From Cephalotus follicularis (lineage: Eukaryota > Streptophyta > Magnoliopsida > Oxalidales > Cephalotaceae): DNA of 64,000 nucleotides. The stretch covers positions 248,001 through 312,000 of the forward strand of contig BDDD01002387.1 in assembly GCA_001972305.1 (NCBI GenBank), read 5' to 3'. Both the position numbers and the translations under genes were made by a program. The notes beneath the pieces are model-generated. The model made no database searches. It was given only the letters and a program-made list of their open reading frames with translations, and had not been told where the DNA came from. Shown piece after piece: positions 34,637 through 46,531 of the stretch; the stretch's first letter is position 1, and each line of letters opens with the position of its first letter.

Positions 34637-36491
34637 TGTAACGCCCGGCGTTTTCGTTAATGTGTAATATTGCTTTTCCAATGTAATTTTATACCTTGTG
34701 TTAATGAAAACCGTGTTTTCCCTCTTTCGTGTGTTGAAATGTTGCAAGAAAGTGTGTTTTTGTGTGTTTTTGGTGCAGGGGGCAGCCGACTGCCACAGGG
34801 AGGCAGTCGACTGGATCCCTCTGCTGAGGCGTGGCAGCCAGCTGCTATGGGGAAGCAGCCGAGTGGTGGGAGTGTTGGCAGAAACAGCCGACTGCCAAGC
34901 CAAGGCAGTCGACTGCCATGCGCCAGACAGCCCACGTGCTGTCAGCCTTTAAGTGACAAAAGGGAGAGTGTTTTGGTTTTTATGGCAGATGGCAGTGTGA
35001 GGGGCCGGGGGTTTCTCCATAAAACACAGCTTTCCTCTCCTCTTCCTCCATCATTCTCTGCGTTTTCAAGAGTGTTGGTGAGTTTGAGAGTGAAAGTGTG
35101 TGTGTGTGTTGAGGCTTTGAGGAGTTTGTGTTGGAACCGGAAGCTTGGAGGCTTGACAGTGGGAGTTCGGACCTGTTGAAGGTTGCTGGACGTGTTGGGG
35201 GTGCAAGGGCCTTGGATTTAGACTTAAAGAGGTGGATTGCAGCTCCTAACTTGGAGTTCTAAGGTAGGGGGAAGTCGTTTTTGCAACGTAATTTCAATTG
35301 TAAATGTTTTTGATAGAATAAAATGCATGTTTATGTTATATTGTGAGCTTGGCATGTGTTATTACATAAATGTGTTATTTTGGGTTGTGTTGGGTGTGTG
35401 ATTGTGGCTGTTTTAGCTGCTGGTTTTTACATCTGCTGCAGAATCTAGCCGACTGCCCGCGTTAGGCAGTCGACTGCCTATGGGTCCAGCTGACTGCTCT
35501 TGGGAGGCCAGTCAACTACCCATGTTCGTTTCCAGAAAAATGTCTGCAGAGGTTGTGTAGTCGACTGATATAGGTCAGCAGCCGACTGTGGGGGTGTGGA
35601 CAGCCGACTGTCCTGAGGGCCAGCCGACTATCAAGAGTGGGCAGCCGACTGTCTATGTAGACAGCCGACTGCCTGGTTGTGTAGCCGACTGCCTGGGTAG
35701 GGCAGCCGACTACTTTGAGGGAAACAGCCGACTGCCAGTGGGAGGCAGCCGACTGTTGGGGGCCTGTTTTGCCCGTGAACATATGTATGCATCGTGTCTT
35801 GTGGTGTTTTGCTTCGTGAAGCTTTATAAACTGTTTTGAGCATTGTGATTATTGAGTTTCAACTGTTATATCACCTTTATGTAAGTGCATTCTAGCTTAA
35901 TGAAAATCATTACTTTACACAAAAATATATGTTTTGAGAAATATATACTTTCGAACCGTGAAAATGACTTCCAAAAACACCGTGAACTGAGTTTTATGAT
36001 ATTGAGAATCGAGAACCATGACATCGTGAAAATGAGGGCAGCCGACTACTTTGAGGGAAACAGCCGACTGCCAGTGGGAGGCAGCCGACTGTTGGGGGCC
36101 TGTTTTGCCCGTGAACATATGTATGCATCGTGTCTTGTGGTGTTTTGCTTCGTGAAGCTTTATAAACTGTTTTGAGCATTGTGATTATTGAGTTTCAACT
36201 GTTATATCACCTTTATGTAAGTGCATTCTAGCTTAATGAAAATCATTACTTTACACAAAAATATATGTTTTGAGAAATATATACTTTCGAACCGTGAAAA
36301 TGACTTCCAAAAACACCGTGAACTGAGTTTTATGATATTGAGAATCGAGAACCATGACATCGTGAAAATGAGTTTGTTTTCAGGTATTTTGTTTTATAAA
36401 CTACATGGAAAATTGTTTATCGTTCTCTGTATAAGCTGGATATCTGTTAAATTGCCATGTTGTATGTTGTTAATGCAAGCGGGGTGTGACA
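34637..36491 (+). repeat. Element E 3' LTR, rearranged
   Basis: It matches the 5' LTR with few differences up to about 35700. It then has a 336-base direct duplication (35700-36035 and 36036-36371) and lacks about 0.8 kb corresponding to roughly 30495-31285 of the 5' LTR. It resumes at atcgttctctgtataagc and ends GGGGTGTGACA. The duplication adds copies of the GCCGACTG word. Confidence 0.93.
35700..36371 (+). repeat. 336-base tandem duplication in the 3' LTR of E
   Basis: Both units start gggcagccgactactttgag and end at catcgtgaaaatgag; they are practically identical. The junction shows two or three bases of shared sequence (ag/gag). The 5' LTR has a single copy, so the event is more recent than E's insertion or occurred during reverse transcription. 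Confidence 0.93.
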
Positions 36492-37657
36492 TCATCTATG
36501 ACTCAGAGAGTGCGCAGATAGTAGGATGGACCTATGGATTGTTGGTTCCCATGTATTGTGACTGACTGATTACTGAGTGTCTGCAGGCCTATGACCTTAG
36601 ATGTGATTAGGACTAGCTAGATATACCCCGCTTAGGGACGGTTGGTATATCGAAGTTGTCTGCAACTGTACACTGATATACTGCACTACACTGTTACTGC
36701 CACTGTTACTATACACCATTACTGTTCACTGTGCGTTGTACAGTTACACGGCATACTGTTACACTGTCACACTACTGTATTGATGCATACATTACATACT
36801 GTGATAACTGTTACATACATAGCACATAGTATACCCTACACGACATTATGTCACTGACCCATTTCCCCTATATGCAGAATGGGTCAGGCTCAGGCCCAGG
36901 TGATGGTTCACCGTGAAAGGTGTCGAGATGGATGGATACTTAAGCTGGATCTTGGATAGTAGTGGAGTTGGGATTGTGTTTTTATTGTATAATGTTTCGT
37001 TATGATCATGTTATGGATTTACTTATATGATTTGTATCAAATGAGACAGGCTGAGATGGATAGATTATCTGTAGCATATTTTGATTTACCATATTGTATA
37101 TGATCATACTTATGGTAATGGATATGGGTTTGTTTATATGAGTTGTAAAAAGGGCCTTGAGTTATAAATGAACTGTATGAGTTTATATACTTTGATATGT
37201 ATAAGAGACACTCAAAAGACATTATAGAGATTGTATTATTCAGCTATCGACCTGCCGACATGTGGCAGTGCTTATGATATATGTGTTGATGTATTGAATA
37301 GGGACATGCCCATCTTTTGAGGCATTAGAATGATGTAATAATGAGTTAAGTTGTGATTGCTGAGGGCTGAGCCCCATATGTACATAAACTGTTGATTCCT
37401 CCTTCGGGAGTGTGAATATATAAAAATGTGTTTTTCTTTACAGGGGGTCAAGTCCGATAAACGAATACATCATGCCCGATTTTCGGGAGATTTTAAGAGT
37501 TAGTTTTTATTCCAATTGACTATTCCACTGATGTATATGACCTTTACTTATATGTATAGCACTTTGGAATATGAATATAATGATGAAATGACTGAACGGA
37601 TGGTATATATCATGCGTCGGATCGTGGGGGTTTACTCTCGCAGTTCGGGGCGTGAGA

Positions 37658-38440
37658 AGAGTTCTTTTCATTTTGAACTTTTTTACAAAATATTTTAAAT
37701 TCATTAAAGGCGTCACTTTTATTTGTCAAAAATAAAGTCCAAGTAAACCTTGAAAAATCATCAACAATTACTAAAGCAAATTGTTTTCCACCAAGGCTCC
37801 TAGTTCTAGATGGTCCAAACAAGTCCATACGTAATAGTTCTAATGGCATAGTTATAGAAATAACGTTTTTACTTTTAAAAGATGTTCTTGTTTGCTTTCC
37901 CATTTGACAAGCATCACAAATTTTATCTTTTTCAAAAGAGATTTTGGGAAGGCCTTTAACAAGATCAAGTTTCAAAATTTTGAAGATAGTATCCATACTA
38001 GCATGTCCTAATCTCCTATGCTATAACCAACTATTATCATTGTTCATAGAAACAAGACATTTAACATTTTGAAAATCAAGGTCTTTTATATTAACAACAT
38101 AAACATTGTCTTGTCTATATCCAATGAACTTGATTGAATTATCTAAAACATTCACTACAATGCAATGCGTCTTCTCAAATGTAACTCTAAAACCTTTATC
38201 ACATAATTGACTTATGCTAAGGAGGTTATGTTTGAGTCCTCTAACAAACAAGACATTATCAATAGAAGTTGAGGAATTTTTACCTATACTGCCAACTCCT
38301 TCAATCTTCCCTTTCGCATTATCTCCAAAAGTTACAAGTCCTCCGTCTTTTAGTTTTAGGGTAATGAATTGATTCTTGTTACCCGTCATATGTTTGGAGC
38401 ATCCACTATCCATATACCATTGATTGGTTTTGGCATTCAA
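37658..38440 (-). pseudogene. Copia element J: protease and integrase N-terminus
   Basis: From 38440 leftwards: WYMDSGCSKHMTG (protease active-site DSG), LKHNLLSISQLCDKGF, then the integrase zinc region (ICDACQMGKQ) and the core start (PLELLRMDLFGPSRTRS, LVIVDDFSRFTW, FLTNKSDAFNEF, FCKKVQNEK). One stop separates the pieces near 38020. The frame is cut by element D at the five-base duplication agagt and continues at 17134. The motif set is that of SIRE/Maximus-type copia elements. Confidence 0.92.
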
Positions 38441-39375
38441 GTTCTCCTATAAGGAATAAAAATCAAGTTGATGTTTTTGGTACCCAAACAACTTTGGGTC
38501 CTTTTAGGTTAGTTGTAAAAGTTCCTTTTGGAACCCAAACCCTTTTAACATTAACATTGTAACTTCTATGCCAACATGTATATGTATGTCCATACTTCCC
38601 ACAAAAATTACAAGAGATAACATACTTTCTATGCCAACATTTACTAGAAACATGTCCAAGTTTACTACAAATATTACAAGAAATATTGTTAATTTTCTTT
38701 TAACAACATTGTCATTTTTCTTTCTATCAATAAAATTATTAAAAAGAATAACTTTATTCATTTCATCAAAACCTAAGCCAACCCTATCAAAAACACACAT
38801 TTGAACACCTAAAAGCCTATCAAGTTTTTTACTACTATTTGAAAATTTTGAAAAGGTGTTCTTAAGAGCATCTACTTCAATTTTTAACTTCTCATTTTCA
38901 CCCTTAACATTAGTAGATAATTCTAAGGACAAGTTAACAATATCAAGCTCATTTTTTAAAAAATCATTTTATTTAGATAAACGATCAACTTCATTTTTCA
39001 AAGAAACTATCTCATCTTTAGAAATGTTATCATTCACCAAGGAAGCATTTTTTTAACTCATTATTCTCAATTGTCAAACATTTAATCTTTGTTTTTAAAG
39101 AAGAGATGATAGAAGTATATCTATCTACAACTTCAACAAAGTCATCGTAACTTACCTCATTCGCTCCTTTGCTTGAATCTTCTTCATCACTATCGCTTTC
39201 AGATGCATCTTTTGCCATGAGACATAAGCTTGTTCCATAACATTCTTCCAGCTTGATCCAAATTTCTCTTGTCGAAGAACACAATGAAATACTTTCAAAA
39301 ACATTAGAACTCAAAGAACAATAGATAATATGTTTAACTTTTGCATTTGCCGCAACTTGAGGTTCCACTAGGATG
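38441..39375 (-). pseudogene. Copia element J: gag remnants
   Basis: Several frames on the minus strand together give a copia-type gag: EIWIKLEECYGTS near 39240, an acidic stretch with DSDEEDSSKG, a coiled-coil-like part (SLKTKIKCLTIENNELKK), and a cysteine-rich part near 38560-38660 in another frame. The N-terminus and the primer site are missing; the LTR joins gag directly near 39375. Confidence 0.75.
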
Positions 39376-39689
39376 TAATCCCACCGATTACAAACAGTAA
39401 CTCTGGATTTTTACAAGATCAATCCAAACTTAGACTTTTGCGAGTTCAATCTCAACTCGACTTTCAAAGCTGAATCCTAACTTTGAGGTTAAGGTACTAA
39501 TGACCTTGGGTTACACAAATGGGAAGTTGTGTTTGAGTTTTTCTTTTACCTCTAAAAGGTTGTATATAAAAATGAAACTCAGAAACTATATCAAAATATA
39601 TAACAATAATAAAGCTCCTTTTAAGAAAGATAGAACACTTGTATATTTGCTTGCTTTGGCTTGAGTTGTTTTCTTCATGGACTGAGCCT

Positions 39690-39699
39690 CTATTTATAG
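39690..39699 (-). promoter_or_regulatory. TATA box of copia J LTR
   Basis: CTATAAATAG on the minus strand, identical to the TATA box in both LTRs of copia element I. The nearest array site is about 128 bases upstream. Confidence 0.65.
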
Positions 39700-39826
39700 T
39701 GTTTAGAAGCTTGTTAGCATTGCTAGAGTCCAGGAAACATCAAATAGCCGTTAGAGCTATTCAGAGAAAGAATCACAATTTCGGCCCTTTCAAAATTTAC
39801 AGATTATGTGTTTTAGCTGTCATTGG

Positions 39827-40254
39827 CGTTGACGTGTACGCATGGCGTTGACGTCTATCCTCTTTTGCGTTGACTCTTATAGCTTTCTGTGTTATCACTC
39901 CAAGCTTTAGTTCTGTTTATGTTGACGTCCATAATTGGCGTTGACGTATAAAGACAAGATGTTAACGCTATACTGTCTTTGAGTTGCCGTCAAAACCTAC
40001 TGTCCGAAATATGCACCATTTGCGTTGATGTCTTGATATGGCGTTGACGTCCATAGGTAAGACGTTAACTCCACTTGCTTTCTATGTTAACTTCCAAGTC
40101 ATTGACGTTGACATCTTTTGATAGGCGTTTACGTAAATCATATTTTCCCAGCACGTTGACGCGGATAGTGGATAATGTTGACGAGAATCATCTTTTCAAG
40201 CCCAGAACGTGTATCCATTCCCAGTACGTTGACGCGTAAAATATGATCGTTGAC
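39827..40254. repeat. GCGTTGACG array in the LTR of copia J
   Basis: The word (C/T)GTT(G/A)AC starts at 39827, 39846, 39868, 39890 (weak), 39920, 39939, 39960, 40023, 40042, 40063, 40085, 40106, 40126 (weak), 40154, 40176, 40227 and 40248. Steps are mostly 19-22, with others near 28-30 or 51. TTGAC is the W-box core and TGACG the bZIP/as-1 core, known plant regulatory words. Spacers differ. Confidence 0.87.
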
Positions 40255-40421
40255 GCCAAAAGAACTGATATGCAAGTTTTAGATTTCTTGCAACATAAGT
40301 TAACTTTAGATAACTTAGATAAACTTTTCCTTCACATCAAACACACATGTCAGATGTTTTGTAATCATCAAAACAAAGGATAAACAAGGATTGTAACATA
40401 TAAATGTCAATAAAACCATCA

Positions 40422-42051
40422 CCATGAATCGAGAATTCGGGGTTCAATCTACCTTGACCATCCAATGTAGCCTTAAACAAACCTCCATCCATCCCCTGAG
40501 CCTCTCTGATCCTGTCCATCAACCATGGTCGTGTCTGAATCTGGGAAACAGTCAAGCAAGCTAATTGGCGACTCAAAGCATCTGCCACCACATTAGCCTT
40601 GCCTGGATGGTACTGTACCTCGTAGTTGTCATCATTAAGCAGTTCCATACACCTCCTCTGTCTCATATTTAGGTCTTTCTAGGAGAAAAGATGCTTCAAA
40701 CTCTTGTGATCTGTGAAAACATCAAATTTTGTGCCATACTAATAATGTCTCCACTTGCGTAATGCAAAGACTACTGCTGCTAACTCCAGATCATGAGTGG
40801 GGTAACTCTCCTCATGAGGCTTCACTTCCTTGAGGCATAGGCAATAACCTTCCCATACTCCATCAAGACACAACCCAAACCATTCCTCAATGCAACACTG
40901 AATACCACAAAACCTTCATTACCCTCTGGCAAGGCCAAGATTGGCGCAAAAATTAAGCGATGCTTTAACTCCTGGAAGCTCTGCTCACAGCTACCATCTC
41001 AAACAAACGCTGTCTTCTTCTTTGTCAACCTAGTCAATGCTGTAGCAATCCATGAGAATCCTTCGACAAAGTGGCTGTAATAGCCCACTAAGCCTAAGAA
41101 ACTACGGACCTCAAAAACGTTTGTTGGCCGTTTCCAGTCCCTCACTGCTTCCATCTTTGTTGGGTCCACTGACAAACCAGTACTGGAAATGACATTAACC
41201 AGAAAAGCCACCTCTAACAACCAGAATTCACATTTGTTGGACTTGGCAGACAACCAATGATCTCTCAGAATCTGCAATGCCAAGTGCAAATGTTCCTTAT
41301 GCTCCTCCATACTCCTGGAATACACCAAGATATCATCAATGAAGACCCTGATGAATTGGTCGAGATACGGCTGAACACCCTGTTCATCAGACTCATGAAT
41401 GTTGTAGGAGCATTGGTCATCCCAAACGACATCACCGTAAACTCATAGTACCCATACCTTGACCTGAAAGTTGTCTTTGGAATGTCTTCATCTCTAACCC
41501 TGAGCTGATGATATCCTGATCTCAAATCCAACTTAGAGAACACCGAAGCACCTTTCAACTAATCAAAAAATTCATCAATGTGCAGAAACGGGTACTTATT
41601 CTTAATAGTAACTCTGTTGACCTACCAATAATCGATACACATCTTGAGGGACCCATCCTTTTTCCTCACAGAGAGGATAGGTGCTCTCCAAGGGGAAACA
41701 CTTGGCCTAATAAAACCTCTATCGAGCAACTCCTACAACTGAACTTTCAACTCTTTCAACTCAGGAGGGTCCATAAGATAAGGAGCTCTCGATATCGGTG
41801 CCATCCCTGAAAGTAGATCAATCGCAAACTCTGTATCCCTCTATGGAGGTAAGGATGTCAACTCATCCGGGAACACATCCGGATATTCACAAACAACTGG
41901 AACATCCTCTAACCTCGGCACCCATTTCCTACTATTTATCACGTGCTCCAGGAACCCACTACAACCCTATCTCATAAGCCTATCAGCATGAAGGGTCGAT
42001 ATCATCTGAACCAGCTGGTGCTCTAAAGTCCCAACAAACTGAAACTGAGAC
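40422..42051 (-). pseudogene. Element H RT and RNase H
   Basis: From 42051 leftwards: the protease-RT linker (VCEYPDVFPDEL, SLPP), [43 protein letters not shown], a catalytic block FIDDILVYS (about 41324-41350), [40 protein letters not shown], and RNase H to [20 protein letters not shown] at about 40600. There are several stops and frame changes, but all key motifs can be read. The end at 40422 is the insertion point of copia J. Confidence 0.9.
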
Positions 42052-42056
42052 TGTCC

Positions 42057-44475
42057 TGTAACGACCCGAATTTCCCTTGTACTATTCATGCATACTTTGC
42101 ACCATATTGTACTGTACGGATTTCTATTGAACCGTATCGCACTGCATTGAATTGAGGTATTCCTATACCTATTGCTATTGTATTGATCACATGCATGCAT
42201 AGTCGGGATGTTTGGGCTGAGTTTCGGAGAGTTGGAAGAATCAGCTATATAAGCCAATTCCTTAGCCATTTCTCTCATTTTTCTCATTCTTCTCCACCTC
42301 TCTCTGTCCCTCTCCTTCTCTTTCTTGCTGAGTGGCCTCCATCTTCCTCCCTAGCAGCCCCGGATTGCATCTCAATCAACAAGGATAGCGATTTCAAGTT
42401 GAAGGTTGCTGTTTGAGTGAGATAGCAGCTGATTCTTGGGTGATTTCAGCCGACTGATTGTTTGGAAGCTCAACTTTTGAAGCTTCGGATATAGGTAGGA
42501 CTTCCCTACTTGAATTGCCTATTGCTTAATTTCAGGATTGATTGAATTGCAAGATTGATTGTATTGTATAGAATTGAAAAACTAGGGTTTTTATTGATGT
42601 CCTCGATCTAACTGATCTAGAAGGATTAAATTGAAATTAGGAGGTTGTAACAAGTTTTACTAACCTTAAATGATTGATTTTAACCCTTAGTTTTCAAAGA
42701 ATGGCTTTAAATTAGATTTTGACTTGAATTGGCCACTTTTTCTGCACAAAAATTGACCCTGCCCAACAAAGACATCAACCCCAGCCCATGGACGTCGATG
42801 TCTTTCGCTTTAGAATGTTGTATCCTTGATTCCACAGCAAAGACATCGACGTCTTTGCCTTGAGATGTCTTCTCCCCAGGAAAGACATCGATGCTGAACA
42901 TCGATGCGTATTCCCAGGCTACTTTTATTGAATCGTGTTGACGTCTTTATTCAAAGACATCGACGTCCTTCGGCCAGATCTCTATATGAATAGAGAAAGA
43001 CATCGATGTCTTTCAAAGACGTCGATGTCCTTCTGATGTCCTTCTACCGTTTTAAAGGAATGCCCTGATACGCATCGATGTCTTTGGCCAAGGACATCGA
43101 CGGCTTTCGGGCTGAATGGAATTTTTAACTGTTTTAAAGCTAGTTTTCAACTCCTTTTCACATTGCCGCTTGACCAGAGCCTCACTTGAGGTATTCAAGA
43201 GTTTGAAACACAATTTTCTACAATTTTCAAAGATTGGATTGATAAATTGATAGGGTGACAGCTTGAGCCATAGGCGACGATCCAGTGACTTTCAATAACC
43301 GGATAGATACTTCTTCTTATCTCATTGATTCGATTGTCAGCGTCTATTGGCTACTAACTGGTTGATTGATTGATTGATTAAGCCATAAGTGTTGTGAGTC
43401 TAAGTTTGGAATGTTGGACGCATATTCCCATTTCTCCCTTAGACATCACCACTTATTGTCATTATACTGATAGATTGATTGTATTGTATGGATCCTATAG
43501 AGCGACCTTATGATTTGTGTCAGCATGTTAGGTTGTTGACTCTGTCCACCTATTCTGTCGATCGTATCATTTATTGAATTGTATTGACCTGCTGACGAGC
43601 AGTATTGTATTGATTGAAGATTGATGCTCCCTTGAGGGTCGTAGATCCCTAAGGGTAACAGTAGCTCCCTCGGTTTTAGCTCATCGATATTGTATTGACC
43701 CAGCCATAGGCTGGAAGATCTACGAGTTCCAGACCTAATCAGTCTGAGAACAGTAGATAGATCTCCCACCTTTTTCGAAGGACTACCTTCCGTGGGATTG
43801 ATCATTACTATTGATTGACATTGTACTAACCCGAGGTTGCATGCTCTATAGGATATGATTGTTTGATTGGGTGTTTGATACACCACCATTGAGTGTCTGC
43901 CATTGATTGATTGTTATAGATCCTATTCATATGATCTGTGATTGGCCAGTGTCATACGGATAGTCTGATCGCCAATTGTACACATGCATTTGCCATATCA
44001 TGCATTTATATTGTACACCGCACATTTATATTGCATAGACTGTCACTGATATTGCACGTTATACGTGCATGCTGCATGGGGTTTCTGCTTAGACTTGTGG
44101 CTAAGCCCATCCTTTGGGGTGGGGCTGTGTTGTACTTTTATGTGCAGCATAGGTAGGACAGCAGGTAGTAGCGGACAGAAGGATTGAAGATTCGGTGCAA
44201 CCGCGTGACCGTTTGATGTGACTGAGCTTGGATTGTAAATGTACCGACGAGTATTGTTTTGAAATGTAATGTGTATTGAAAAGAAATGACTGGCATAGTA
44301 TTGCAACTGAATAGTATTGTATGGAATCGCAGGGATGGAATATCGTACCGCACAATGACATGTTTTATAAAGTTTTTAGTTTTCCGCATTTTTATATTGC
44401 TAGTCCTGACCATTGTATTGTATATTGGATTGAGAGTAATGCCACGTGTCTGTCCTCCGGGCGTGGGGTGTTACA
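42057..44475 (+). mobile_element. Solo LTR B
   Basis: B starts TGTAACGACCCG and ends GTGGGGTGTTACA, with a perfect tgtcc duplication (42052-42056 and 44476-44480), inserted in H between protease and RT. It is 2,419 bases. It has a TATA box ctatataag (42244-42252), a donor-like TAG|GTAGGAC at 42494, a TCGAYG array (42773-43101) and no open frame of interest. A second, cut copy of this family is at 15366-16109. Confidence 0.93.
42773..43101. repeat. ATCGACGTC array in solo LTR B
   Basis: Sites start at 42773, 42793, 42816 (weak), 42844, 42863 (weak), 42886, 42899, 42936, 42958, 43001, 43020, 43073 and 43095. Steps of 19-23 dominate, with 28, 43 and 53 and one 13+37 pair. The common surrounding word is aaagacatcgatgtcttt, nearly palindromic. 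An 18-base form is exactly shared with solo LTR F. Confidence 0.85.
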
Positions 44476-44480
44476 TGTCC

Positions 44481-45297
44481 TGTCATACTGAAGGTCACAA
44501 CCTTCCCGTTACAATCCACATGGGCATAATGTGCCGCTAACCAATCCATCACAAGGATCACATCCAGCTCACCCATCGGCAGCACAATAAGATCTGCTAA
44601 AAAAACACGACCGACGATCTCTAAGACACAAGACTTGCATACCCATTCTCAAATAACAGACTCGCCCACTTGGGTACTAACCTCCATCACAAAAGGCAAA
44701 GTCTCGGGCTCCACATTAACATGGCGTACAAAATGTGATGCAATGTATGAATGCGATGAGCTCGGATCTATAAGAGTCCGAGCCATATGTTGAGAGATAC
44801 AAATAGTACCTCCTATCACTGATGTAGATCCTCCTGTAGCCCCCTGATCCATGGCATGTACCCTACCCTGCACAGTAGGCATCGATCCCATAGGCTGTTT
44901 CCCCCGATCTCTTTTTACTACTGAAGGTGAACTGGTACTAGGATGGCCCTGATGCTGCTGTCCGGAACCACGGCTTTGCTGGACACCAATACTCAGGTGC
45001 TGCTGGGAACCTCCCTGAGATCGATCTGAACTCTACCTTGGCTGACTCCATGAACCATGTCTATCATGAGGGCATTCTCTAGCTATATGATCGGAAGCCC
45101 CACATACCATACATTTACCAGCTCTCCACCAACAATCATCCGATGTGTGGTTAGTGTGTCCATAATGCACGCACGACTCAATAGAAGCCTATCTACCACC
45201 ACTAAAAAGTATAGAGTGACCTTCCCGAGAAGATGTCCTTCTCTGCTCCCTCTGCCAGGATATATGTCCTTTACTCCTCTACTGTGACCCTCTGTAT
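44481..45297 (-). pseudogene. Element H gag end (zinc knuckle) and protease
   Basis: From 45297 leftwards: a serine/arginine/glutamine-rich linker, a CCHC knuckle (CMVCGASDHIARECPHDRH, about 45060-45115), then protease with GGTICISQHMARTLIDPSSS (the family has D-x-G-S near there), HSYIASHFV, and after a stop VIL-MDWLAAHYAHVDC. It is interrupted on the right by copia I and on the left by solo LTR B. At least two in-frame stops. Confidence 0.87.
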
Positions 45298-46036
45298 TAT
45301 TGGGAACAGGCTCAAGCGCAGCGGAAAAATGACATACAATGCGGACATTAGGGACGATTAATTTTAAATTTCATCCAATTGATTAATCCCCAAGCAATGG
45401 GATACCCTAATCTACGTTTGAATTGTCCCAATGAGTGCCAAGGAACCCTAATTGAACAACCAATCAAACTGAAACCCAAAACCAAGCATGGGGTAGAACA
45501 GGTCGAAACGATTGGGTTGCCATAAACCCTATAAATGGACTCCAATAGGAGGCACACAAGGAAACACATAAACCCTAGCCAAGAGTCCAATCAACCCGAA
45601 CCCAAACATCCCTAACCCTAAGGGATGGCAAGCAAACCACAAAGAGGGCAAGGGGTTCAGCTAGGGTTTTCTAACCCAAGCTACAACCCGCTGCCACGGC
45701 CACAAGAACAAGAAGAGAAGTGATTCTTACCAAGGTGAAGACTCCTTCCTTCAAGTCAAGCTCCCTTTACCCTTTGAATCCAAGAACTCCAAGATCCTAC
45801 TTAAGCCACGAATAAGGAAGATTAAGGATGCAAGCCAAGTGTTTATCCTACACTAAATCACTCTAGGTAAAGATAAGATGCAGTGTATAAGTTATCTCCA
45901 CCTATAATGAACTTTGAGTGGTGAAAGGAGGGTTGAAAATGACTGCAAAACGAACCAGACATTTTAGGCGTCAACGCGTAGGCGATGGCGTCGACGCGTA
46001 TGATAGCAGTAGAAAGAAGAGAGACGACAGGGAAGA

Positions 46037-46067
<31 letters not shown>

Positions 46068-46111
46068 AAAGGTAAAGTGTGTTGTGTAAGCTTTGACCTC
46101 TTGTCATTTAG

Positions 46112-46121
46112 CTATTTATAG
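46112..46121 (-). promoter_or_regulatory. TATA box of copia I LTR (left copy)
   Basis: CTATAAATAG on the minus strand; the right LTR has it at 53950-53959. The GTCAACGC array begins about 87 bases upstream. Confidence 0.65.
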
Positions 46122-46207
46122 TCTTTGACTTCTCTCTCCACTTTATCCCAAAAAGTCATACCGACTTCTCTCAAGTCTGGTGAGAAGTCGTGTGTCAACC
46201 AGGATGG

Positions 46208-46531
46208 CATCAACTCCATGCGTCTCATCCTATCTTGGCATCAACGCCAATGATAAGATGAAATAGGTGCGTAGTCTCTTTTTGTCTTAGCGTCAACGCA
46301 TATACATCATAGTGTCAATGCGTAAGTCACTGGTTTTCGAAGCGTCAACGCATTGCTCTCCACAGCGTTAACGTCCAGGGACTCAATCTAGTTTTGGTGT
46401 TGACGTATGCTCTTCATGCGTCGACGTTTAAGCTATTGGTTTTCACTGCGTCAATGCACTCTCTTCATGACATTAAGGCCAAGCGACTCAACTAGACATG
46501 GCGTCAACGCATGCTCTCCATGGCATCGACG
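46208..46531. repeat. GCGTCAACGC array in the left LTR of copia I
   Basis: Sites start at 46208, 46239, 46291, 46313, 46343, 46366, 46398, 46419, 46449, 46471, 46502 and 46524. Steps are 31, 52, 22, 30, 23, 32, 21, 30, 22, 31 and 22: a strict alternation of about 22 and 31, or a 53-base unit with two sites. Two further sites lie downstream of the TATA box at 45969-45995. Confidence 0.9.

Larger units (their letters stand above)
29065..36491 (+). mobile_element. Element E: young, internally deleted gypsy chromovirus
   Basis: E starts TGTAACGCCCGG and ends GGGGTGTGACA, with perfect tcatc duplications (29060-29064 and 36492-36496) and an empty site in D's 5' LTR near 19331. LTRs are 2,296 and 1,855 bases and differ at only a few percent of positions where they align, so E is the youngest element here. 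The interior is only 3.28 kb. Gag, protease and RT are present, then the sequence jumps from the end of RT to the integrase C-terminal domain, so RNase H and the integrase catalytic core are missing. It could move only with help from another copy. Confidence 0.95.
17135..37657 (+). mobile_element. Element D: large gypsy LTR element inserted in copia J
   Basis: D starts TGTAGTGCCTCG at 17135 and ends gggcgtgaga at 37657. A perfect five-base duplication, agagt, flanks it (17130-17134 and 37658-37662), and the J integrase frame is interrupted exactly there. The two LTRs agree along their length apart from three insertions: F in the 5' LTR, E in the 3' LTR, and foreign sequence K in the interior. 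Its own interior is only about 1.2 kb of gag and integrase scraps. The last bases of the 3' LTR (gaga instead of gaca) are mutated. D is defective. Confidence 0.92.
26829..37657 (+). repeat. Element D 3' LTR, interrupted by element E
   Basis: Agreement with the 5' LTR is clear from 26891 (gaaaccaggcattaaaacgc) onwards. E occupies 29065-36491; the LTR resumes at 36497 with tatgactcagag. It has the donor-like site at 27874, the GTCGAC array at 28141-28298, five 34-base units, the inverted repeat at 36854-36887 and ctgccgacatgtggcag at 37252-37268. There is no F insertion: the empty F site is near 37088-37094. Confidence 0.9.
39376..40421 (-). repeat. Copia element J 5' LTR
   Basis: It lies between J gag and the point where the RNase H frame of element H stops. 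On the minus strand it starts with TGATGGTTTTATTG at about 40421, and a GCGTTGACG-type array (39827-40254) lies upstream of a TATA box, CTATAAATAG (39690-39699). The downstream boundary is not exact because the primer site is lost. J's other end is outside the window, so the target duplication cannot be tested. Confidence 0.75.

Noticed and set aside
46038..46065. GA dinucleotide run as a functional element
   Set aside because: A simple repeat, shorter in the other LTR copy (near 53895), with no further support.
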